Origin: Chrysoperla carnea
Taxonomy: Eukaryota > Arthropoda > Insecta > Neuroptera > Chrysopidae
Assembly: GCF_905475395.1 (NCBI RefSeq)
Contig: NC_058339.1
Span: forward strand, 49,795,172-49,859,171
DNA: 64,000 nucleotides
Direction: 5' to 3'
A model generated the notes under the pieces. The model did no database searches. It was not told the DNA's origin and saw nothing but the letters and a program-made list of their open reading frames with translations. Positions 1-12,464 of the stretch are shown piece by piece. Within the stretch, counting starts at the first letter, position 1. Each line of letters begins with the position of its first letter. The position numbers and the translations under genes are program-made.

Positions 1-195
1 GTCAGGTCGAGTTCGTAAATGAGCAATATAGGTCAAATTTCATTGTAAACCGTTAGAGATAGAACAAATGTTTAAATGTAAAAAATGTTCCTTATAAAAA
101 AATTAACAACTTTTGTTTGAAACATTTTCTTGTAAACATCACTGTTTACCCACGAGGGCGCTAATTAGGTGAAAATTTTGTAGTATGTATTAATA

Positions 196-2198
196 GTCCC
201 GGAGCTGACCGTAAGAACGCGAGCCGATCAGCGGTACGCATAAAATATATTTTCCCTACTACTACTAACCATAGTCAATAGGATGGGGCTTTAGTGCCTC
301 AACGCAGTGGGCACATATAACATGGGTGCTTTCTTGAAAGTAAAATTTTTGTTGACGAACTGTACCAACTTTGTCCTGCTTGGTAATTACTTTAAAATCT
401 TCTATTCATTGAATAGAACAAAATAATATTTAAGTGCCTCTACGCAACCGGTGATAACACGGTGGCACGGATTTTTCAATGAATTTTCCCGTGTGCACGA
501 ACTATACCCATTCCGATCCGCTTAAAACTTTAACCAAATGAAAATTTAAACAATTTTATATACAAAAAAAAATAAGTGCCTCATTAGTTGCGGTTCTATA
601 TGCCTGGCAGGACGCCTAACATTTCGCGAGCTCCTATGCTACTATGTAGATAACTCTTCCGTCCGTCCGTCCGTCTGTGGTCACGATTACTCAAAAACGA
701 AAAGAGATATCAAGAAATTCAATATCATCAACAAATTTTATAGTATGTATGTATTAATATAGGAATATCAAAGTGAATATCTTTTGTTATTTACATGACG
801 TCAAAAAAAAAAACAAACGATTGCGCATCAACACTTGCGCATTATATGAGAATATCAGTTAAATATGTCAGATATGTATGTACATATGTGAAATGTGACA
901 GAGTTATCAACACTGCCTATACATGGTATTTCAACAATTAACTCAGTCAATTGTTTGTTTTCACTTGTTTAGAGTACTTTTAATATTTTGCTCAATTAAA
1001 AGCCTTATAAAACGATAAAAATGAAAAATCAGTGCTTTTTATGCCGTTGTGGTGAAAATTTGGTACCTTTTGATCAAACTCATTTCGAAAAGGCCAGACG
1101 AATGGCAATGTATCGAAAATATAAAAACCATAAATACGGAGACATTGATTTTCCTACAACAATGGAAAACGCTATGTATCATCCTGAGTGTTATGGAAAA
1201 TTCGTGGTATTGAAAGCAAAATATAAAGAAGAATTTAACATGATGTTACAACGTGAAGGTGTAAGTATGATTTTGAAAATATATGAACTTATTAATTATG
1301 ATATTATTATTTTCGATAATTACTGGTTCATATTTTACACTGATTGAAGTGTCATAATTAAATAATTCTGAAACTAACTACTTCTTAATAACAAAAGATA
1401 TTCACTTTGATATTCCTATATTAATACATACATACTATAAAATTTGTACCTAATTTGTAATTAACGCCCTCGTGGGTAAACAGTGATGTTTACAAAAAAA
1501 TGTTTCAAACAAAAGTTGTTTATTTTTTTGTAAGGAACATTTTTTACATTTAAACTTTCATTCTATCTCTAACGGTTTACAAGATGGGTACTACGGACCC
1601 ATGACCCAATTGACCCATGTTGCTCATTTACGAACTTGACCTCACTTTTTACGTCCTAAGCACGCTGTAAAAATTTCAGCTTGATATCTCTTTTCGTTTT
1701 TGAGTAATCGTGACCACAGACGGACGGACGGACGGAAGAGTTATCTACATAGTAGCATAGGAGCTCGCGAAATGTTAGGCGTCCTGCCAGGCATATAGAA
1801 CCGCAACTAATGAGGCACTTATTTTTTTTTGTATATAAAATTGTTTAAATTTTCATTTGGTTAAAGTTTTAAGCGGATCGGAATGGGTATAGTTCGTGCA
1901 CACGGGAAAATTCATTGAAAAATCCGTGCCACCGTGTTATCACCGGTTGCGTCGAGGCACTTAAATATTATTTTGTTCTATTCAATGAATAGAAGATTTT
2001 AAAGTAATTACCAAGCAGGACAAAGTTGGTACAGTTCGTCAACAAAAATTTTACTTTCAGGAAAGCACCCATGTTATATGTGCCCACTGCGTTGAGGCAC
2101 TAAAGCCCCATCCTATTGACTATGGTTAGTAGTAGTAGGGAAAATATATTTTATGCGTACCGCTGATCGGCTCGCGTTCTTACGGTCAGCTCCGGGAC
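196..2198. mobile_element. DNA element with ~520 bp terminal inverted repeats
   Basis: The left arm (196-715) and right arm (about 1679-2198) are near-perfect reverse complements. The outer tip reads GTCCCGGAGCTGACCG on the left and CGGTCAGCTCCGGGAC on the right. An inner, separate inverted pair (about 737-795 and 1388-1446) surrounds an exon-like ORF on the plus strand. The flanks TTAATA and TATAATA could be an imperfect target duplication. No transposase is visible, so it is presumably non-autonomous. Long arms suggest a foldback or MULE-like class, but the family is not identifiable by eye. The near identity of the arms implies a young element or arm homogenisation. Confidence 0.75.
1021..1260 (+). 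CDS. Exon-like ORF with Cys/His motif, inside the long-TIR element
   Basis: An open frame starts at ATG 1021 and reads about 80 codons to a good splice donor (GGT then GTAAGTATG at 1261). Without splicing it runs on to a stop at 1347. The peptide begins MKNQCFLCRCGENLVPF and carries a CxxCxC cluster, then a basic stretch (KARRMAMYRKYKNHKYGD), then YHPECYGKF. A pattern of this kind (short Cys cluster, 'L-V-x-F', later 'YH-x-x-CY') occurs at the start of uncharacterised arthropod proteins; I infer a small zinc-binding module. No second exon was found before the right arm, so it may be a captured first exon or a gene fragment. Coding status is uncertain. Confidence 0.4.
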
Positions 2199-2368
2199 TA
2201 TAATATGGGAATATCAGTTATGTGTGTGTGGCTATATAAGAGTGGAAATTAACTCAGTCAATTGTTTGTTTTCACTTGTTATACAAAGCTTTAAGCTTAT
2301 TACGCAACTCAATAATTTATTTATTTAATAAAATTTTAAAACATACATTATTAATTTTGAAAACTTAC

Positions 2369-2470
2369 CTGCAATGAAGTACATTCTTTCAATATGTCAA
2401 TAACATGAAAAATTGTTTGTAAACTTTCCTTTTCCGCCATACAAGTTCTGCATATTTTCTCAAATTTCAT
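2369..2470 (-). CDS. Z0: ZAD zinc-finger gene, exon 1 only (rest off the left edge)
   Basis: On the minus strand an ATG at 2470 opens 34 codons, starting MKFEKICRTCMAEKESL and ending ILKECTSLQ, followed by the donor CAG|GTAAGT at 2368. This is the ZAD N-terminal half with its first CxxC (CRTC), in the same frame and with the same phase-0 donor as exon 1 of every other gene in the cluster. It is shorter than its neighbours because the start lies nearer the CRTC. No exon 2 is found down to position 1, where R1 and the long-TIR element lie, so intron 1 exceeds 2.3 kb or the remainder has been lost. With exon 1 alone, whether the gene is intact is unknown. Confidence 0.7.
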
Positions 2471-3690
2471 TGTTACTTTTATCACTTATAGTTTTTTTTT
2501 ACATATTATTATTTATACCTAGTAGTTTGATTACTTTTTTGGCGTCGCGTTATTTACAGGTAACTTAAGTCGTAAACAAGAACAGTGAACACTATAAAAA
2601 GGCATGGAATGCATATAGATAAAATATGGTAAAAGCAGAGAATATATCGGTAAAATATAGCCTCTGGGTAGAAGGAAACTGAAGGACTGGAAGCTTAAAC
2701 GGATGTTTTTTTTCAATGTACTTCGTGAGGGTCAGAGAGAGGAGTCACCGAGTCGCGGTGGTATTTACTGGAGCAAAACTTCCAATTTGTTAGTACTGGT
2801 ACACAAAGCTGTATAATGGCTAACATTTCTAATGGATTTATCCAAAATTTTTTTTAACTTTGCCAATAGAATTTAAAAATAATTGTTCACCAAAAAGTTT
2901 CTAAATTTTAAAAAATCTAATAAAACGGTTTTCTACTTTTATCAATTATTATCTCGAAAAATAATAAAATAATATTTAATAAAAAACCATTTTTGGGTAT
3001 GTCGAGAGTTTTTCCTTTAGAACAAGTAAACTGAAATTGGAAAGAAAATAAATAAATAAAAACTTGGACGAATCCATAAAATATTGGTTATATTAAAGAT
3101 TGCTTCTCTGAGATACATACAACTCTGATATTTTGTATTATTATTGTTTAGAAAGAAAATAGAGAAAATATACTTTCTGCCTCATAAAACCTAAAAACTT
3201 GAAATTCACGTAAAACTGCTATCTCTGTCTGTATGTTTCGAGCATCACAAAAACAATTTGGCCAATTTGATGAAGTTGAATTTGTTTAAAAGCTTATGAT
3301 TTGACTTTAAAACGCTGGTGTTCAAGCGGGTGGTAAGGAGAACAAGCGGAGTGAAGTATATTATGCGGAAGTATGTTTTAAAAGTTGGTTTTGGCTATAC
3401 TGCTTGCGAAATGAGCTCTGAGGCCAAGGGCGTAAACCAGTTTGTAGGTCGCCTTATTGACAAGGTCGAAAGTGCCTCCCACGAATGTGAATAAAGCTGG
3501 TGTAAGAATGAAAGAGGATCTCAGTGAGAGCAAGAAGAGTGAAATGATTTTAAGGTTGTTATTGACCAGAGAAGCAAGCAAGTAAAGCTAGTACTATATT
3601 ATATAAATTACATTATGTGCTACAAGGATGAAATTACACAAAAAATCAATATAATTAAAATATGTTACTTTTATTTTCATATTAATTATA
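2471..3690. other. Intergenic stretch between Z0 and Z1
   Basis: This is AT-rich DNA with no supported gene. The open frames on either strand here (for example around 2531-2716 and 3378-3581) have no recognisable domain and no resemblance to the cluster exons. An AATAAA signal for Z1 on the minus strand lies at about 3670-3675. Confidence 0.6.
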
Positions 3691-6600
3691 TTAAAATCTG
3701 GGAGTAAATAAATATCCAATTTTAACTTTTGGTGGATCTTTAATATTATGTATTCGTTTATGTTTTGCTAGAATACTTGATGATGCGTACCTCTTAGGAC
3801 AAATATCACAAATAAATGGTTTTTCTCCTAAAAAATTGTAATTGTTAGCTAAATATATGTCTAATTAAGACATTTGTAAGGTAATCCAACAATGATTTTA
3901 ATTTTATAATGCTGAAAAATAATATGGAGATAATAATCAAATAATTTACAAAAATAAACTATACAAAAATTCGCGCTATAATAAGTTAACTGACATAAGT
4001 GACATTATTGCGCTATTAGAAATTAACAAGATCATTTTTATTTTAATAATTCTCATCATCCAGAAGCATTTCTAATATTGTTAATTGGAGGCTAGAATAG
4101 CTTGCTGTTTTCGTAATAATGTTACCAATTTTCGAGCTTACGTATAAAATGTGCGCGGTCCTTTTTTCATTTTAGAATTTAAAGGTTTATTTATAAAAAA
4201 GACACCGAAATTTAAAATCAGTTTTATGCTTGGACTACCTTAACTAAAAATCAATAAATATTTACCAGTATGGTTTCGTTTATGTATAGTAAGAGATTGA
4301 GCTCTTGCAAATGCTTGATCACAAATTGTACACACATACGGTTTATCACCAGTATGAGTTCGTAAATGTAATTTTAACTGATCATTTTGTATAAATCGTT
4401 TATTACATATTTGACAGGCGTAAGGTAATTCTCCAGTGTGCCGTCTCATATGTATTGTTACATAATGTGCTTGTGTAAAACTTTCACCACATATTGTACA
4501 CAAAAACGGACGTTCTCCGGTGTGTGTCAATATATGCCTTCGAAGCATAAATAAATGTGAAAATGCTTTTGGGCATAATTTACAACTAAATTTTTTCACA
4601 TCACTATGTGACCGCATATGTGACGCCAAACCACCTGTATCTACAAATCGTTTACCGCATACTGGACATATTTCCGGTTTTTCACCTACAGAAAAAAGAA
4701 AATTTATTTGATTTAATACACAAGCTACCCAAAACTGATATGTGCAAAGTTGTGAAATGAGATAAAAATTTGAAATCAATTACAATTGATTTAAAAATAT
4801 AGAACATTTTAGGGAAGGTACAAAAAATTTTCCTAAACTAATTTTAATTCAAAATGGGTCTTACATAAAATTGGAAGCTATGGAAATAATGTTTAATCAT
4901 GTTATTATAATAAGTGATTATCAGATACTAAGTAGTAATGCCGGGACACCTACACCTCATCTCAAATTCAAAATAGTTCATTGAATGAGAAACCCAAAAT
5001 ATCTTATAAGTAATTTGCCAAATCGACCATATCTATTGGGCATGTTTTTAGCTATAGTTTCGCATAAAAGTAGCTTATTCAAACCAGATATAAGAACTAA
5101 AAACTAGTAAATAGCAAAGAAACACTTTATATTAGAAATTTATTTCAAAACCTATTTGGCTATTTGTTTCCAAAAACAAATAGACAACTTACAAAAATAG
5201 AAACATACTCTCTCAAGATATACATATTCTGCTTTCCATTTCTGGTAAATGTATTCGTTTATCGAATATTTTACGCTTTGGTTCTCATGGTAAATCCCAC
5301 AGCCTAATTTACTTTAAGCTTAAATCCACGAGTATAAAAGCCCTCCGATTTGGATATATCGTTTAGATAAACAAGAGTTTTTAGAACAGTGTGTCGACTT
5401 AATGATGAGTCGAGCTAATGCGTATGCAGTGAAAATTCATATGAAATTTGGATATTATATACCTGTGTGTACTCGTAAATGTCGAATACGTCCACCTGGT
5501 GCAGCAAAACGTTTATTACAAACATTACACTTGTATGGTTTATTAGTCATGTGAATATTAAGATGTCTTTTTAAATTGTTTATATTTTCGAAACTCTTAA
5601 AACATTTTGGACACTTTAGTTCTTTAAATACTTGATGTGTAATCATATGAATTTCTAAATCTGATTCTAGCTCAAAACTGCGTTTGCATTTTGGACAAGG
5701 TAAGCCTTCTTGAATAGCATTTATATCTTTTCTTTTTAATTTTGCTTTTTTATTTATTTTTAATTGTTTTCTTGTTTTATTTTTCAAAATTTCACAATTA
5801 CTGTTCGATTCATTCATCTCTCTTTCTAAGTTGAATGTATTTATTTGGTTGTTGTTTAAGTTTTCTGAGAAATTATTGTCTTGCTTAATTCTATTAATTA
5901 AAGGCTCATCTTCACTATCATCATTAAAATTATGAAGATCTAAATCTGTGTTACTATAAGAATTTTCTGATTTTAAATCGATGTCTGTTTCCTTGTTTAA
6001 TGATTTATTATCTTCAAATTTAACAGAGTCTTTTAATTCGTTCAATGTTTTATCCGAAATTTTACATTGCTTTCTGAATTCAAAAGCATTGTGTAATCGA
6101 TTAAGACATTCCAAACATATTAACTCTGGCAAACCATCGCCCATGTTTATCTAGAATGAATATTTTGATGATTAATTTAATTGTGATTTTAAAAATTTAT
6201 AAAATCTACGCTTAAAATTTTAGTACCAGATGTTTTAAAGAAGTAATAAAGAATATAAATCTTTAATTTTAGCTTTCTTTAAATATTTAACATCTAAAGT
6301 TTTTTTAAGTTATTTATTTTAAAAAATACCGAGATTTTTTTTTGTGGAGCATTTGAGTTTTTAAAGCAAATAGTTTTATATTTATAAAATAATTCTAACG
6401 TTTAGTAGAAAATTTAAAGGTAAGATCTCAGGGAACAATGGCAAAAATATAAAAAATTATTATTAGCCAAATCTTGGCAAAGAAAGAGTTATTTCTATCA
6501 AATGTTTATTTGTTTATAAATTAAACAATTGATTTTGTATAAACAAAAATGAAACAAAACTACTAGTGAAACAACAACATATAGTAATATTGAATCTAGG

Positions 6601-7920
6601 ACATATCTATTCGATCTACCATCTCCACCATATTCTTATGTTTTAAAAACTATGTTCTCGACTCTCTAATATCATATAGTCTAGATTCTAGAATATTATT
6701 TACAATTTTTACCTGAAAATACGAACTCTCTGTTGGTTAGTATGTTTGTAGTTGGAGATATGATAAAATTATTGTTTATAGAGTTAGAGAGATGTATATA
6801 TGATTTACTGATGGTCATGGTAACCGTCTGCTGAGCCTTAAATATGATAGTAGGTAATGTTCCAAGCCACCCTGTAAGGTTTCTCGAATTTCTATGTGTC
6901 ATATTCCCCACCCCCCCCCCCAGGGGGAGATTTGAAAAACTGTCACTAAGTTATGGTTCTGGAAACTGTCTGCTTGTTGGATAATTCATTAGATGTGTTT
7001 CTGAACAGTCATCCTGCAAAGTTTGAGGTCAACAAGTCGTCCCATTCCCGATCATTATGCCAAAAAACCGAAAATGTCGTTACGCGGTAAAAAAATTTGA
7101 AGTGATGGTTCTGGAAACTGTGTATAACTTGTTTGATTGTGTTGAGGATGTCAAAAGGATCAGGAAAATATGTCTGGCAGAAAAGCAAGTGGTCAGTGGT
7201 GGGATATTCCCTGGGGTGGGAATATGACACATAGAAATTCGAGGAACCTTACAGGGCGACTTGGAACATTACCTACTATCATATTTAAGGCTCAGCAGAC
7301 GGTTACCATGACCATCAGTAAATCATATGTACATCTCTCTAACTAATATACACCTGGTTGAGTATACCCAGCAGTTTTGACATGTCCTAGTGTAAGTATT
7401 CCACAGAAACCAAACCGTTTAATTCAAGCAGTTAAAAACGTAAATCAACTCCTAGGTAAATTATTGCGGGATGTGTAATTTCTCTTCAGACATAATTGAG
7501 TCTTATATCATTAGGCTATTTTTCTAATAAGAATAGTAATAAGGATTTGTTTAAGAAATCAAAACAAATAAAGATATTCAATTAAGTCGAATATTTCCCG
7601 GAGATTTGTCACCTTCGTATGACAGATTGTTTTCAAGGAGGACACAGAGGATCCGTTGAAATTGATCTAGATGCCAGAGATCCATTTGTGGTTTCTTATG
7701 TTTTAGTATTATTATTAAGTCGGATATTTTCGGAAGACTAACTATTCCAAGTATTTAGAAAACTGGACAATAGTAAGATTTCTAATTATTAACAACTTAC
7801 TTGAACTGATGTGCACTCTTTTAATATATCGATAACATGGAAGATAGTTTGCATATTATCTTTTTCAATAACACAAGTTCTACAAATTCTTTGGAATTTT
7901 ATAATTGTATTCTCATCCAT
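3691..7920 (-). CDS. Z1: ZAD-C2H2 zinc-finger transcription factor, 9 fingers
   Basis: The exons (minus) are 7801-7920, 5463-6150, 4266-4685 and 3691-3827, giving 454 residues with phases 0, 1, 1. Exon 1 gives MDENTIIKFQRICRTC; exon 2 opens with I-N-M-G-D-G-L-P and ICLEC, completing the ZAD CxxC pair. The linker has IDLKSENS-like and SEDEPLINRI motifs. Fingers F1-F3 are in exon 2, F4-F8 in exon 3 and F9 in exon 4, with a tail of 15 residues (KDPPKVKIGYLFTPRF type). ZAD dimerises and the fingers should bind DNA in the nucleus. F3 has G instead of D at helix position 3 (APGGRIRH), unlike its paralogues. Intron 1 (1650 bp) holds a foldback element. Z2 is its closest relative, to the very C-terminus. 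I see no frameshift. Confidence 0.88.
6748..7350. mobile_element. Foldback element in Z1 intron 1
   Basis: Two ~140-160 bp arms, about 6748-6908 and 7205-7350, are imperfect reverse complements (for example GGTCATGGTAACCGTCTGCT on the left against AGCAGACGGTTACCATGACC on the right) around a ~300 bp centre. Both arms abut short C or G runs at the inner edge (CCCACCCCC at 6909 and GGGGTGGG at 7211). No transposase is seen. This is a MITE-like hairpin; transcription of Z1 would copy it into pre-mRNA as a long stem. Confidence 0.75.
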
Positions 7921-9075
7921 GTTTCAGTTATTTTTGTATTCTCATTCAGTGTTTAGTGTGATTATATTCATACACAAGCGGATCTCAAGGTATACCTGAT
8001 GCACTTGGAACTGGCATCAAAAATTGCAGAAATTCGAATAAAAATAATTAAAATTTTTCCTATTTTCTTGTATAAATGTATAACGGAAAGAAACATTTGA
8101 TATGCAGTAATTTTTGAAAAACGTTAAAAATAATTAGAACAGAAATTTTAATTTATTTCCTTATAATTGAGCAATAATTTATAAGCTGTGTCTAATCACA
8201 AAACTATCAAAGGAAATTACTCATATTCGAAAAAAACAAAAAGCGTATCTATCATATTCTCTTAAATAGTAAAGCAATTTGTATTTCATCTATTTAAAGT
8301 TTGTCCATCAGGGCCCGACCTCAGAGGGGCCTGTCGTGCAAATGCCCAAAGCGGCAAAATTGAGGGCGCTGGACGATACCACAGAGTCCTCAATTTTTTC
8401 TCTTGGATATTTTTTTCTATGGATAGAAAAATTTTATTAAAATTACTATGCTTTAAAATGATACTTTTGGAAGCTTTAAAGTCAAGTCGAAAAGACGCGA
8501 AGAAGAAATACCTAAATAAGAAAGAAGAAAGTTCAATTTTACATTTCTGAACTGAAAAACTTTTTCCTTTCGTTTATGTTTAACGGGGATTTCCCACAGT
8601 GTTTATATATGTAATTATTTCTAGATTCCTACAATGAAATTTTAGAAGAACTCCTAAATTATGATATACAGGGTGAACAAACCTACCGAAGTTAGTGGAC
8701 GCCTCTTATTTTTCACTTACGAGCTTATAAACATGGATACATACATACTTACTCTCATGCTTTTTTGTACACTTGTTCAGAAGTACCAGAATAACTAAGT
8801 GACTATTATACAATTCCCACCATATCATACAGGTAACATCCCACCTTTGGAATAACAGGCACATGACTAGGTATATAGTGTTAGTGTAAAGGACGGCAAA
8901 CATTATTTTTGCGCGGATCGGCAAAATAGCTAGATAAGGCTCTGTTGTCTATTAATGTACTGGCTTTGTATTTGCCACGATGCATATTCTCGTCTTCGAT
9001 TAATGGTTATTGTAAGAAAATTAAACAAAAAGATAAATAATTCAAATTTATTCGTTTTATTTTCTATTTTAATTA
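7921..9075. other. Intergenic stretch between Z1 and Z2
   Basis: No gene is supported. A short GC-richer patch around 8310-8390 stands out from the AT-rich background and may be an old transposon end, but no inverted terminus was found. The Z2 poly(A) signal AATAAA (minus) is at about 9056-9061, some 15 bases after the stop codon. Confidence 0.5.
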
Positions 9076-11770
9076 TTAAAATCTGGGAGTGAATAGATAT
9101 TCCGTTTTAACTTTTGGTGTCTCTTCAGTATTATGTATTCGTTTATGTTTTGCTAGGCTACTTGATGATGTGTACCTCTTAGGACAAATATCACAAATAA
9201 ATGGTTTTTCTCCTAAAAAAATTGTAAGAATTAGCAAACAATATCCATTTATGACAATACGTAAGGTAATAGGGTATTATCGTTAGCCATAAATAAATTA
9301 TGAAATTTGAAAAAAGTTAAAATTTATGTAAAAATATACCTAAATATTCTGATTTCGAGTCATAAAAGCACATTTTTCTTTTAAAATATTAAAATTAAAA
9401 ATCGTAATTTTTAAACTGTATATCACGTGACCTAAAACGCGAACAAGCCTTGTTGTGATGTCATATCGGTATGAGCCATAGACCATCAATTAGTTCAGTG
9501 TAGACAGTTGGGTATAGTATATACATAGATAATAAGTATTTATATTTATTATAATCAGATGTCTATGAATATATCTGTCAAACTTATTTGTGTTATTTCG
9601 TGTAATGATACCGATATTACGTTATCAAATTGGATGCCCGCGTTTTTGACAATTTAAAAAAGGTTTAAAATTTAATTTTAGTTTTTGGCAAGAAAGCGTG
9701 TATATTTTTCCGAAATAAATTTTTGGTGGCGTTTTATTAGCAAAATCGACATTTTGAAGTACTTTTTCAAAAATAGTTGAATACCCTACAATGATTTTAA
9801 TTTTATAATACTGCAAAATATTCATATTTACCAGTATGGTTTCGTTTATGTATAGTGAGGGATTCAGTTCTTGCAAATGCTTTATCACAAATTTTACACA
9901 CATACGGTTTATCACCAGTATGAGTTCGTAAATGTAATTTTAGATTAACATTTAATATAAAACGTTTATTACATATTTTACAGACGTAAGGTAATTCTCC
10001 AGTGTGCCGTCTCATATGTATTGTTACATAATGTGCTTGTGTAAAACTTTCACCACATATCGGACATAAATATGGCCGTTCTCCAGTATGTGTCATTGTA
10101 TGTCTTCGAAGCATAAATAAATGCGAAAAAGACTTTGGACAAAATTTACAACTAAATTTTTTTACATCACTATGTGTACGTAAATGTGATGATAAACCAC
10201 TTGAATCTGCATATCGTTTGCCACATACTGGACATATTTCCGGTTTTTCACCTATAAAACAATAAATTTTTTATTTAAAAAAAAATATTTAAAATACATT
10301 ATAATTTTGAGATATTTAAACGCAGTTTTTTGGCGCTCTCTGTTGATGACGTATAAGTACGTGATCTGTCAATTGGTGACAGTTCAATGTATAATTTACA
10401 CTTTATAAAAATGAATTTACAACACAGAATTTTTAAAAAAAGCCGTAGAATAGTATAATTTAATGAAATACCATATAAAATGTAAGTAATTATTATCATA
10501 CAGTATTTCAATAAATTTGACAAGCCTGTACTTTGATGTCACGTCCGTATAAAAATTTGAATTTCCGTTTTAGAAATTTTTAAATGCCCTCACTGAATTT
10601 GTACTTTTATTAATTAATTTTATGTAATTAAAAAGATATTAATTACTAAAATAATGGTTTAGTTGAAATGTCCAGTCGTGAAAGTTACAGAAGAAAAATA
10701 TTTGAACCAAATTTAAATTTCATGAATATTCCCTATTTTATTATCATAATTTTTAATTGAATACCTGTATGAACTCGTATATGACGATTTCGATCACCGG
10801 ATCCTGCAAAACTTTTTGGGCACAAATGACATTTATAAGGCTTATTAGTCATATGTATGTTGACATGTTTCCGCAAGTTTCTTATATTATCAAAAGATTT
10901 TAAACATTTTGTACACTTGAGTGTATCAGTTTGTTGATGTATAATCTGATGGACTTCTAAATCTGATTCTAATTCAAAACATTTTTTACAGGATGTGCAA
11001 GGTATTCCATTAATTATTGTTGTATCATTCTTTTTATTTGTTTTAGATTTCACTTTTTGTTTTACTGTGCCTTTTTTATTTCGTTTCTTTTTATTGTGCA
11101 CCAATTCATCAGTGTGATTCGTTTCTTTAGAATTCCTTTCTGTTTGAATAAGATTCTCTGAATTTTTGACATCAGTAACTTTTTTATCTTTAGTTAACCT
11201 TTTAATAAGAGGTTCATCTTCACTAATATCTTCTTTTACAGGCTCATCATCACTGTTGTCATCATTATCCGCATTAGATGTTTCATGAAAATCTGAATCA
11301 TTTAAATTATCTGATGTTTCCGATTTAATTTCAAAAGTTGATTTAAAACACTCAGTTTTAACAAATTTAATCTCTTTCGTTTTGAAATGTTCTCTTAGGG
11401 TTTTATCTGAAGTTTCACATTGTTTTCTAAATTTAAATGCGTTATTTAAACTATTTACGCAATCTGTGCAAATCCATTCGGGTAGACCATCACCTATATC
11501 CACCTGGAAGTTAATTGCATTTTAATAGATATAAACTACTGGAAAAGTAGTGATAGGGAGAGCTTAAACCTAGCTCTACGCATTTTTATATTAATGTTAT
11601 TTTTATTGCCTTAAAAACTAATAAGTTTAATACCTTGTTAAATTACTTACTTGTATTGAAGTACACTCTTTTAACATATCAATAACATCAAAAATTGTTT
11701 TTAAATCATCTTTTTCGATAACGCAAGCTCTACATATCTTTTGAATCGTTAAATCAAAATTCTTACTCAT
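9076..11770 (-). CDS. Z2: ZAD-C2H2 zinc-finger transcription factor, 9 fingers
   Basis: The exons (minus) are 11651-11770, 10765-11503, 9832-10251 and 9076-9212, giving 471 residues. Exon 1 reads MSKNFDLTIQKICRACVIEK, with CRAC in place of the usual CRTC (both cysteines kept). Exon 2 begins V-D-I-G-D-G-L-P with ICTDC. The linker is strongly acidic, with FEIKSETS and two DEP motifs (NSDDEPV and SEDEPLIKRL), then a Lys-rich block before F1. F4-F9 are very close to Z1: F6 is identical at all helix positions (Q, H, Y, I), and the C-terminal tail ends YLFTPRF as in Z1. F7 differs (L, V, N, L against Q, D, Q, L). Intron 2 contains a truncated TA-type element. Z1/Z2 look like a duplicate pair. The frame is intact throughout. 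Confidence 0.88.
10275..10733. mobile_element. R3 element, left-truncated, in Z2 intron 2
   Basis: This is homologous over its length to the complete copies at 33518-34086 and 57965-58539, including the block TTTTTTGGCGCTCTCTGTTG and the right terminus CATGAATATTCCC followed by TA. The left ~100 bp and left terminus are missing. It lies wholly inside an intron. Confidence 0.75.
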
Positions 11771-11963
11771 TTTTTCAAAGTTTTTATAACAATTTTCTTA
11801 GAATAAATTTTGACACATATTTTACGATAAAAAAATTTATGACATACAAGATCCTTAACATTATGCTAATTTAATCTCTGTCAAAAATTGCCATTAATGA
11901 AGTTAATCCAATCTTACTAATTCTTTCTATTTATTGATGTATTATCAATTTCTTATAATTATT
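11771..11963. other. Upstream region of Z2
   Basis: This is short AT-rich DNA upstream of the Z2 start codon. No TATA box or other promoter element can be called with confidence. Confidence 0.4.
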
Positions 11964-12464
11964 ATACCTTGCATATCAAGGTATAGTAAGTTTAGTCCCA
12001 AGTTTGTAACGCTTAAAAATATTAATGCTACGAACAAAATTTTACTATAGGTGTTTATAAAATCACTTGATTAGTCCATTAGTATTAACCGTCTGTCTGA
12101 CAACATGATAACTCAAAAACGAAAAAAGATATCGAGCTGAAATTTTTACAGCGTATTCAGGACATAAAAAGTGAGGTCGAGTTCGAATGAGCAACATAGG
12201 TCAATTGGAGGACCCATCTTGTAAACCGTTAGAGATGGAACAAAAGTTAAATGTAAAAAATCTTCCTTATGAAAAAATAAACAACTTTTGTTTGAAACAT
12301 TTTTTCGTAAACATCACTGTTTACCCGTGAAGGGGTAAATTGTATAGTATGTATTATAAGGGGATATCAGTTATGTATGTGTGACATACATGTATGAGTA
12401 ATCAACACTGTCTTTGCATGGAATTTCAACAATTAACTCAGTCAATTGTTTGTTTTCACTTGTT
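11964..12464 (+). repeat. R1 dispersed repeat, full-length copy
   Basis: It starts at the palindromic ATACCTTGCATATCAAGGTAT end and finishes at the TTGTTTGTTTTCACTTGTT end, with the same internal order of blocks as the copies at 36.6 and 56.1 kb. It has no coding potential. Confidence 0.8.

Larger units (their letters stand above)
1..2282 (+). repeat. R1 dispersed repeat copy, split by a 2-kb insertion
   Basis: Positions 1-195 and 2199-2282 match consecutive parts of the R1 family seen again near 12.0, 18.9, 36.6, 45.5, 49.1, 51.0, 54.1 and 56.1 kb. The copy at 36.6-37.1 kb is uninterrupted across the junction, so the long-inverted-repeat element at 196-2198 was inserted into R1. The right end carries the near-palindrome AACAATTAACTCAGTCAATT followed by a TTGTTTTCACTTGTT-type terminus shared by all copies. 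Further R1 pieces lie inside the insertion, about 664-974 forward and 1388-1735 inverted. Confidence 0.75.

Noticed and set aside
1-2282. Z0 exon 2 hidden near the left edge
   Set aside because: No ICxxC, linker motif or finger is readable on the minus strand in 1-2368; the stretch is R1 and the long-TIR element.
3378-3581. Minus-strand frame of 67 codons downstream of Z1
   Set aside because: No domain, no splice context shared with the cluster; chance frame.
6909-6922. Poly-C run as a functional G-quadruplex or terminator
   Set aside because: A single short homopolymer at the inner edge of a foldback arm; nothing supports a function.
6696-7230. Two minus-strand open frames of 71-73 codons
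   Set aside because: They lie in the arms and centre of the foldback element in Z1 intron 1 and have no recognisable domain.
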